Source: Lepidonotus clava
Taxonomy: Eukaryota > Annelida > Polychaeta > Phyllodocida > Polynoidae
Direction: 5' to 3'
Assembly: GCA_936440205.1 (NCBI GenBank)
Contig: OW387135.1
Location: 25,336,792 to 25,400,791 of the forward strand
Length of the DNA stretch: 64,000 nucleotides
The position numbers were made by a program, and so were the translations under genes. Numbering within the stretch: the stretch's first letter is position 1; each line of letters begins with the position of its first letter. Of this stretch, positions 1 through 10,500 are shown one piece after another. The notes under the pieces are model-generated. The model had not been told where the DNA came from. It saw only the letters and a list, made by a program, of their open reading frames with translations, and did no database searches.

Positions 1-199
1 AGGGCCTCTGTCCCAGACCCTAACTTATGTGATGCAATACTGGTCAAACTCAATTAAATGTTTGGTTTATGAAATATATATTGGCTTACAAGTAAACTAA
101 AGGGAAAATAATAATAACTGCTTATATTTTGAGAAATAACTCCATGGAAGTAAAAAACTGGAAATCCAGGAAAAACTGGAAGACTTTCATCCCTGGGCC

Positions 200-662
200 T
201 ATGACAGTGCCATGACATCCCCATGACAATGCCATGACATTACCATGACAATGCCATGATATTGCCATGACACTGCCATGACACTGCCATGACATCCCCA
301 TGACATTGCCATGATGATGCCATGACATTGCCATGACATGCCCATGACATTGCCATGACATCCCCATGACATTGTCATGACAGTGCCATGACAATGCCAT
401 GACAATGCCATGATATTGCCATGACAATGCCATGACATCCCCATGACATTGCCATAATGATGCCATGACATTGCCATGACATCCCCATGACAATACCATG
501 ACATTGCCATGACAGTACCATGACATTGCCATGACATTGCCATGACAATGCCATGACATTACCATGACAATGCCATGATATTGCCATGACAGTGCCATGA
601 CATTCCCATGACATTGCTATGATGATGCCATGACATTGCCATGACATCTCCATGACATCCCC
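200..662. repeat. 11-bp minisatellite array
   Basis: About 42 tandem copies of an 11-bp unit close to CATGACATTGC, with variants such as CATGACATCCC, CATGACAATGC and CATGATGATGC. Eleven is not a multiple of three, so three units make an 11-codon super-period, and all three minus-strand frames stay open as false ORFs. Nothing suggests that the array is coding. It lies 0.8 kb beyond the leftmost visible MARF1 exon, probably in a MARF1 intron. Confidence 0.95.
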
Positions 663-736
663 TTCACCCCTTTACCCCCTTACCCCAATACAGCATGGAT
701 TGAGAGTCTGAGCTCATTTGTGTTTGGAGATTGTAT

Positions 737-1228
737 TGGTAATATGCAAATTTATCCAATATGGCCGCCCCCAGTGGGTGATGGGGGCATTCCCGACCTA
801 CTTTCGTTCTATTTTTAGAATATTATTATGACATCATCTCGTCAAACTCCACATACAGACTTATTTGTGCAAATTTCTACACTCTCAAGGCATTTCCTAT
901 GAGGACAGCATCACTCTCCAACCAGATTCTCTACTTCAGAAATAGCACAGTGTCCCCCCCCCTGCTTGTACCCGGCGACTGCTGGTCATTCTCCATACAC
1001 GTAATATGCAAATTTATCCAATATGGCCGCCCCCAGTGGGTGATGGGGGCATTCCCAACCTACTTTCGTTCTATTTTTAGAATATCATTATGACATCATC
1101 TCGTCACTCTCCAGATACAGGCTTATTTATGCTAATTTCTACAATCTCAAGGCATTTCCTATGAGACCCGTCTCAATCTCCAAGCAGATTCTTTACTCCA
1201 GAAATAGCACAGTGTCCTCCCCCGATTT
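737..1228. repeat. 262-bp tandem duplication
   Basis: A block beginning AATATGCAAATTTATCCAAT at 741 recurs at 1003 with few changes. Both copies run through a 'GCCGCCCCCAGTGGGTGATG' segment, a TATGACATCATCTCGTCA segment and an 'AGAAATAGCACAGTGTCC' end. The second copy contains TCTCCAAGCAGATTC, a motif shared with the 118-bp-unit repeat found elsewhere in the window. It is probably part of a dispersed repeat family, but I see no terminal repeats or coding capacity. Confidence 0.85.
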
Positions 1229-1449
1229 TTAACATTGATTCCTATGGGACTTGGGCCAAGTTAAGACTCCGTTATATCGGACTATCAACGTTATCCACTC
1301 ATCGAAAACGGAGAAAAAGGAAGAAATCCTACAAAAGTAGGCAAAATTGCATCTCTGTTAGCCTTCTCTCCACGGCAGTATTAAATTCCATGGATAAAGA
1401 TATTGTACTGGTGCATTTCTATTCTGAACAAAATTGTTTCCATACTCAC

Positions 1450-1588
1450 CAAAAGCGTTGGGCAGCTGATCTAAGGTCACCTGCCACTGTGGCTGAACTC
1501 GCAGTATGGCCACCACATCCGAAAGGAACCGCCTCATCTGAACGGGGTGGGTCAGAGCCACCTGGCGGGAGCTGCCCCAACCGAAAAC
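1450..1588 (-). CDS. MARF1: MARF1 coding exon 11 (LOTUS 3/4 junction)
   Basis: It encodes VFGWGSSRQVALTHPVQMRR and then FLSDVVAILRVQPQWQVTLD, the start of the next LOTUS repeat. Donor GTGAGT below 1450. The gene continues left of the window. Confidence 0.9.
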
Positions 1589-4500
1589 CTGTTATACAAG
1601 AAAGTTAAGATCAAAAAGTTGGTAATGTTATTTTGATAATTACAGATAACAAGATTAATAACTTGGTTTCGTGTGAAAACAATGTTCTGAAAGAAGATTG
1701 GTGTCAGCACAAGGTAAAAATCATTTCATAAGCATCGATTTTACTTTACTCAACGATTAACAAAAGAGAAATTCATGTACATGTATGATCTGATGATTAT
1801 ACTTTTTTATCGAAAGATTAAAAAGGTGGAGGTGGGTACCATAAACCGATGCAAAGAGTTGGTTGGGTAAAGGTGTTAAAACTGTTATCCTCTTATAACC
1901 GATATCTCTTTATGGTTTTAAAAAAGAACAAATTATTCAAATCAGTGACCTGCTATAAAAAGGACTAACTCTTTTTACCTGAACAACTTGGGGCATTGCT
2001 TCTATCAACTGCTGGAGGCTGGTGTGGCCGTAGTCGGTGAAGCAGCAGGGTTTTTGAAACATACTCTGGTACTTGGGTAGGAACTCGGCCAAGGAAAGCA
2101 TACAGCAGGGAACTGATGACAACACCTCCACCACCTCCTCGGCCAGCTGCGCCAACATATGGGTCAGATGAGGAACGGAGGCTGAAATATAAGTAAATGT
2201 CTCAGCATTTTATTTATTTCTGAAACTTGTTCATTATGTGTTTCTTTAAATAGATTAGGACCCGGTATATTTGCTTGTTTCTAGACTTATTTTGACTTAA
2301 TTACCAAGAATCTATTTTGAATGTTACACTTACGCTGTATACTATTCTCATATAATAGGTTTACATTTCTGGGATAGAAAGTCTCATTTTGTTATAATCT
2401 ATTTTTTATGACTGTATAGTTTTTAAACATGATTTTAAAAATTAAGTCAAACGTCGGGATCTGACTTAGATTAGGATGCGGCTAATTGTAGGTATTTTAC
2501 GATAGGATTCATCCTTACCTTTCCCTTTGTTGGCGGCCCAACGAATATGTCTGACGGGAGACCCTAAGGCGGTGACCTCTATCCCGGGAATGGAGGAGAT
2601 GAGGTGTTCTAACGGCACCTCCCCTGGCTGTGGTGCTGGAAACTCGGCCAGGTAACATGCTTGAAAGCTAAGTTTGAGGAAAAGTAAGCAATTGTGATTT
2701 GACATCGACACTGGAACTTGATCGTGTTGTGTTCCCAATATTTTACTTAAAATTATAAGATACAATTATTTTTATATGAAGATCTTTGTTGTGTGCTATA
2801 CTGACAATTAAAGTACCCTTCCAATGAATGAGAATCAAAGCACAAGTACTTTCTACACGAATGGGTACCAGTCATAGTTTACCTGGGGCATTGAATGCTC
2901 CTGAAGTGTTATACTGATAGAAAATGACTGGTACTCAGTAACCCAGAAGAGCACTACTACTCTAACTTCCACAGGTTTTGGTACCCTTGAGAATTGCCAA
3001 AAATAGTCATTGGAATGAGAAAACTCCAGAGAACAAGGAAACATAAAGAAACAATCAACAAGTTCGCATTTGTTTAAAAAACAAAAGAACGCCACTGATT
3101 AATGTGATAAAGTGTAAATGACGCACGTTAATTACTAATAAAATAAGTTTATTTATTTTTAATCTAAAAGTGATGCTGACAAAAGAACAATTGTATACTC
3201 TGCATGGAAATGTAAACCCTAAAATCTGCTTGGAGAGTAGGCCCTACCAGCACTGAAAACATAAACTTGATGCAAAAATAAAATTTTTTAAAGAAAACAT
3301 CTGCTTGGAGAGTGTAAACCTTAAATTCTGCTTGGAGAGTGATGAAAACCTGTTTAGACATTACCAGTAGTCAAAATATTTAAACTTGATGTAGCAATAC
3401 CACAATAAAAATATCATTTGAAATTTCAGTAATTTGTTTATGCCTTTACGATCAGCTTTTCCCAGAGCTTTTTAAAATTTCAAACAGAATTAAAATCGGA
3501 TATGGCATTTGTGAGATATTGCAAAAAATATAATGAAAAAAGTGGTATGTTTTTCAACCAAGTTTACATTAAATCACCAGCAGAACCATGGACCCCCAAA
3601 TTGGCTTATTTTACCAGATTTTTCACCCCACTATGACATTTTCATGCTTAAATCCGCGGATCTCTTCCTTATTGCTTATTCCTATGTCATATATCATTAA
3701 AAAGAACATATTTTTCCGCGGATCTACATTATTTTGCCGTTTTTTGTTTAAATGAAATTATTAGTTACATTTTGGAAATATTCAGAAAAATCACAAGATA
3801 AAAATTTTGAAAAAAGGGGCCCACATTGGGGAGGTACGAGTGAGTCCAAATATTATGCCATCTCTCATGTCTATAGCAGCAAAAGAAATATCAAAATAAT
3901 GCCAATTTTAATAAAACCTCGGATTTTCATGCTTAAGAATGCCCTTTTTCTAATGGTATCATTTGTTTTTCTCTGCTGTCAAAGTTTGTAAAATGATAGT
4001 GAAATAACTTTGGCCAATCCTGAAAAATCAGCAGTTTTTCTGATTTGTCCATGGATTTCGCAGGGGTTGTGGTATTGCTACTTGATGCAAAAAGAAAATT
4101 TTGAAAACCAAACATCTGCTTGGAGAGTGTCAGCCTTAAAGTCTGCTTGGAGAGTGATGAATCTACATGTAGATTACCAGCAGTCAAAACATTTAAACTT
4201 ATAAAGATTTGAAACTGAACATATGCTTGGAGAGTGTACACCTTACAATCTGCTTGGAGAGTGATAAAAACCTGTTTGGAGATTACCAGCGGTCAAAACA
4301 TTTAAACTTGATGCAAAAGCAAAAATTTGAAAACCGAACATCTGCTTGGAGAGTGTACACCTTGTAATCTGCTTGAAGAGTGATGAAAATCTACCCTTCG
4401 TTTTTCACTTTTTCACCCCACCTCTCCAATCTCCTTGCCACAACCAACACACTCCATCCAACCTTTTTATTCATTCATTCTCCCATTCTTCCCACACCTC

Positions 4501-7500
4501 AGGTCTGCCTGCACCATGGCCTCACAACAGGAGCCAGAACCAGGAGAGATCGATGAGCAGGAGGAAATGGACCACACTACTGAGGCTCCACAAATCGATT
4601 TTGGAGCTTTCAACCCCGTTCCGACACCGCCACAGAGACTCACTAGGAGAAGGGCTTCATCTGTAAGTAAAATCTCCACTGTGAACTCTGTAGATCTAAG
4701 GAAATCTAATCTTTTGAACTTAGATTTTCATTCGTTTCCGACGCCCGACGCCACTGTAAACAAGCCCGGGTGTGTTCGGAAAACCACGAGCCACGCAATA
4801 ACCAAAATGCGTGTATCGCCCTACACACGACGCCAAAATTCATCGAAAACGCACAATCTGAGCTGCAACGCATCGCAGAAGCCTACAGATATGCGTCCGA
4901 TTTCACAATATTTTGAAATAACGACAAAAAGTAGTGAAACACTTTCGCCCCACCCGCCGCCGTCCGCAAAATATGTGTTTCCGAATGCCACCGACGCGTC
5001 CCAACTCCCCGGATCGGCGGGGAGAGGGGATCGACCTGAAACGCATAAGAACCACTCGAAAACCACATTAAACGCATCGAACCCACAAGAATCGCATAAA
5101 ACAAGCCTCCAGGTAGGCACTGATACGCATAGATTGCCGAATTCTGCCCATATTTCGTCAGAAAACCGCCCGATAACTCGGACTGACAGCTCTGTCAAGC
5201 CTTCGCCCGAACCGCCCCACTCCCCGGGCACGGCCCGGGCGGCGGACATCTCCTGCCCCTGCGCTCGGGCGGAAACGCCTAATATTTGCTCCAAAAACGC
5301 ATCAAACGCATCGAACCCGCAAGAATCGCATAAAACAAGCCTCCAGGTAGGCACTGATACGCATAGATTGCCGAATTCTGCCCATATTTCGTCAGAAAAC
5401 CGCCCGATAACTCGGACTGACAGCTCTGTCAAGCCTTCGCCCGAACCGCCCCACTCCCCGGGCACGGCCCGGGCGGCGGACATCTCCTACCCCTGCGCTC
5501 GGCTTGAAACGCCTAATATTTGCTCCAAAAACGCATCAAACGCATCGAACCCGCAAGAATCGCATAAACTAAGCCTCCAGGTAAGGACTGATACGCATAT
5601 TTTGCCGGATTCTATCCACATTTCGCCAAAAAACCGCCCGATAACTCGGCCGGACAGCTTTGCCAAGCCTCCGCCCGATCAGCTGACAGCCCCGGGACAC
5701 GGGATGACGGTGGACAGCTCCTCTCCCTCTGATCGAGTCAAAACGCATAATTTTCGCTCGAAAACCGCATTAAACGCATTGAATCCGCATGAATCGCATA
5801 AAACAAGCCTCCAGGTAAGCACTGATACACATGATTTACCTGATTTCCCCCATATTTCGCCAGAAAACCACTCGACAACTCGGTCGGACAGTTTTGCCAA
5901 GCCTCCGCTCGATCAGCTGACAGCCCCGAGACACGGGATGACTGCGGACAGCTCCTCCCTCTCCGATCGGGCCAAAACGCATAATCTATGCTCGAAAACC
6001 ACATCAAACGCATCGAACCCGCATGAAACGCATGAAATAAGCCTCCATTTGGGGACAGAAACACATGAGTCGACGAAATTTCAGCATACTTCACCTGTGT
6101 CCCCAAATGTCACCTGTCACAAATCGGTTGTTTTGGGGCATTCGGGTCTTCACACTATCAACATCCCTCCACCACCTATGGGAGTTCCGGGGAACCCGGC
6201 CGGTTGCACTGTGAATCTTAATCCTGAATCGGGTGAGTATTCTAATACTGACACAAACACTACTTTCTTCAATCTCCAACCGGAGGTCGATGACTCACGT
6301 GATACGACAGATAATAATCATAGCGATTGTATTATCTCGACATCAATTTCTTTCGAAGAACCTGTTGGTCCCCCTGGCAGTCACCTGAGCTGCGCTCAGC
6401 CACAGCCTAGTGACAATGAGCTTGACACCACACTTGACAATCTCTGCTATCTGGATACGTCAGTGAGATCATCCCTCGGTGAGGAGATTTTCAGCACACC
6501 TAGTCGCACTAAGAATGCCAAGGGTAAGTCCCGATCTAAAGTTAGGTTTGATTGTGATCCACAACTTACACCTAACAATAGGAAAGAAAAACGAGCTCAT
6601 GATAACGACGAAGAAAGTATGTCCACTAAACGTTCCCGATTATCATCTCTCACTATAGACGCTAGTCATGATAGAAAAAGTTTCATCAGCGGAATCACAC
6701 GGATCCCATCTAATATGGGCACCTACGCTTACGCTGTCAAAAAGGGCCTTAACGAACGTAATAGAGTCCCTTTCAAATTCAAACCAGCAGTCCGAGCCAC
6801 AGATCCACATATATCTGATTCAGTTCCCTCTCTGTCCCGACAGCACGTCGTTGAGAACCACTACCTCGATGCCCTTGACGCGGTGTCGGAACCTAAATGG
6901 TACAAGGCGAGACGGGTCCTAACTGCAGCCGCGAGATCGAGCTACAGATGGAGCTGGTTGGCTCAGAGTTTCAAAAAACATCAACTACCAGACTGGGCCA
7001 CTGGACTCGCCCCCCTGCCACCCTGGGCACGAGATGACAGCAAGCTGGAGGACACGATCTTCGATATACGGACCAGGGCAGCAAATGAGGTTCTGGAAGC
7101 GGTCCTCATACACACACGGGACCTTTCTTTCGCTCAACAGGCAGAGGGTGACAAGCTCCTAACCGAAGTTGAGCGCGCCTTTACGCAGAACCAGGTTGCA
7201 CACAGCCGCGCCGACCTAACAGAATACACCGAAAAGGAGTTGGTGACCCTCCAAAAAGAACTCAAACACAAGAAAGAACTCATGCTGCTCAATCAGCCGA
7301 CCTTGAGCGAGATGATTGAAATGCAACCGGAGAAAAGAGTTCACCCGAACCAGGTTAACAACCCAAGCGTGGCGACCACCAGCCAACCACCTTCAACGAC
7401 ACCATCCCGTCACCCCGACGCGGAAACCGATCAACTGCACGCACGGCAGGCCATAACACGACCGACCAGACCAAATCGAAGCCGACGCACCACCAGTACA

Positions 7501-10500
7501 AGCAATAGGGCCCCACAAGAACAACCATACACTTCACCAAAGCCAAACCGTGGACGTAGGGGAAACAGAGGAACCCTGTCAAGAGGCCGCCCACGCCCCA
7601 ATGCGCCATCGACCAACAACACTCGCCCACCAAATACGGCGACGAGAGGCAATCGCCAAGCGAATCGGGGTGGCCGAATGACCTATCCTGATCCGGACCA
7701 AACACCGTCCAGGTCACAATACCAAGATAGGGCAACAACCGAATACCGCCCAGAACCTACGACCCCTTTTCGGTCACGACCCCGGACACGAGGTCCGATA
7801 CGGAGGCATGGCTACGAACCCCCGCTCCACCATCCGTACGGCCGACACCAGGAGGACTACCAACGCACCTATCGTCCGGAATATCCAGAAGACCGACTAC
7901 GAGACCCGGCCCCCTCAGAATACCGACCACTTCCGCTCGCCCCATATCGGGACCTAGGCATGGACAGATACCGGGACTATTACTATTAGGTCCCCATCTG
8001 AGGTCACCACCCCCCCACCCAACTGTTAGCTTGTTGAATAAATGCTCCGAACGCAACATGACTCAACCTCTTATTTCCAATCAAGTCACCAGTAACGGCC
8101 CACCGGCTCCGGCAGAAAACGAGTCGCCGAACACTCTAAAATCGGAACGCGCCGATTTTCTGCGGCTAACTGAAGCAATTCTCTCGGATACCACACCGAT
8201 AGATAACGTCATAAACCTTTCAGACCATAACCTCACATCAGATGAGAAAAATGTTCTCAAAAATGGCCTCAAATTCTGCCCCACGCCAGGCGCGCCGGAA
8301 CTTGGAGACATTAGACGTGATCTGGATAAATTCCATCGATCTCTTCGAATTAAGTGTTACTTCAACAAAAAGAACATCGCTGCTGACGGAGAAGAGGGGA
8401 CCAGTACAGGCCCCTTCTCTGATGTTTCCAAAATCAAACTTAAATCAAACTCGACTTGGGTCCCACCCAATGGCCCGGTAAATCTAGAGAACATTATAAG
8501 TATCAATGAGCTGGATATCCTTAATTCAACAATCCACTCACCCAAAAGCTATAACCTACCCCGCGGCGAACGGGGCAGTATCCGCGCTTTAGCACGAAAT
8601 ACAGAAATTGTCATTAAACAGGCTGATAAAGGTGGGGCTGTCGTAGTCCAAAACAAAAAGGACTACGTGCATGAAGGGGAAAGACAACTGAGCGACACTA
8701 GGTTCTATAGGGAAACTCCAACAGACCTCACGGTGACTCACAACAATCAAGTCCTCCACCAACTAGAACAGATGAGGTTACGACAAGCGAGCCACGTACA
8801 GCGCAACTGTACCTACTTCCGAAAATTCACAAAGGGACAAAACCGGTCCCTGGTCGTCCAATTGTGTCCGCGAATGAGAGTCCGACAGAGAGAATCTCAG
8901 CGTTTGTCGACCATTTCTTAGCCCCGATCGTCCGGAGTGGTAAATCGTACCTACGCGACACGACGGATTTTCTCATGAAATTGAAAGACGTAGACGACCT
9001 AACAGGTTCCGAAATCCTTTTGACGTTGGATGTCACCTCCCTTTACACCAACATACCCAACAAGGATGGCTGTGATGCAGCCTTCCAAGCACTATGCAAA
9101 CACCGACCATTCGGGACCCAGCCAAGCAACCTTTCCCTCCTAGAGCTTTTGGCACAGGTACTCACTCTAAACAACTTCCAGTTCGATAGTCGTAACTTCC
9201 TTCAAATTGGCGGCACCGCAATGGGAACAAAAGTCGCACCCTCGTACGCGAACGTCTTTATGTCGGATTTTGAGGAGAAATTTGTTTATACTTATTATCT
9301 CCAGCCAAAAATCTGGCTACGCTATATAGACGATATATTCTGTATCTGGCAACATGGTGAACAAGAGCTCGAGAAATTCACTGACCATCTGAACAGCGTC
9401 CATGACACCATAAAGTTCAGCGCCGAAAAATCGACCACAAGTATTAACTTCCTCGACATGACTGTTCAACTCAACGAGCGCAACTTGACGACCACCCTAT
9501 ATTGTAAACCGACTGATCGGAATAACTACCTACCATTTCACTCGGCACACCCATACCACTGCAAAAAGGGCCTCCCGTACGGCCAATTCCTACGTATCAA
9601 ACGAATTTGCAGTAAACAGATCGATTTCGTCTCAAACTGCGCCAAGAAGGCAGCCCTTCTGAGACAGAAAGGCTATCCAGAAACATTACTGGTCGAAGCG
9701 TTTGATAGGGCTAACAAGATTGACAGGTCAACACTCCTAACCAACACATCAACGGAGAAGCAGGCTGAAAAGGATGACCCTTTTTTCCTCACCACAACCT
9801 TCAACTCTTCAACAAGAATCCTTTGCGACCAAATAGGCAAAACATGGGACCTCCTGGACCGCTCATCATCCACCCGCCACCTCTTCGAAAAGGGGTACAA
9901 GACAGGCTACAGGAAACCTAAGAGTCTAAGAGACATCTTAGTACGGTCGAAACTGCCCAGGGAAAATCCCACCGAACATTCAGTAGCCACACGGGAGAGA
10001 GCTACATGCAACAACAGAAATTGCCGATACTGCCCACGGCTGAACCACAGTGGCACGATCAAATCTCACATCACCAAACGTGACTACTACACAAGACAAA
10101 ATGTTGATTGCAACAGCAACAACTTGATCTACGCCATCGAATGCAAAAAATGCGGCAAACAGTATGTGGGCCAGACCAAAAACAACCTGAAAACCAGGTT
10201 CAAAGCCCATTTCTACACCATCACCGGAGACCCTAGAAAGACCGAGGTCTCGCGACATTTCAACTCACCCGGACACGAGGGTCTGAACGACGTGGAAATA
10301 TATGTCCTTCAATTCTGCAACTTGGCACCCGACAAGGACTCTTCCCTTAACCGGAAGCTGAATGCGGAATTCCAGTGGATCCACAGGCTACGGAGCCAAA
10401 TCCCAATGGGCCTCAACGCCATTGATAACAGCTACTAAAGAATTCTGTTGCTCTACATCTGATCACCTTAATTACGTCTAACCTACGACCTACCCAGTCA

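Noticed and set aside
122-653. Three overlapping minus-strand ORFs with MALSWQCHGNV-like repeats
   Set aside because: They are products of an 11-bp minisatellite that stays open in all frames; not genes.
4821-5483. 220-codon minus-strand ORF inside ORF1 of the Penelope-like element
   Set aside because: A shadow of the 78-codon tandem repeats on the other strand.
7355-7738. 127-codon minus-strand ORF
   Set aside because: Complement of the Arg/Pro-rich tail of ORF1; no signature of its own.
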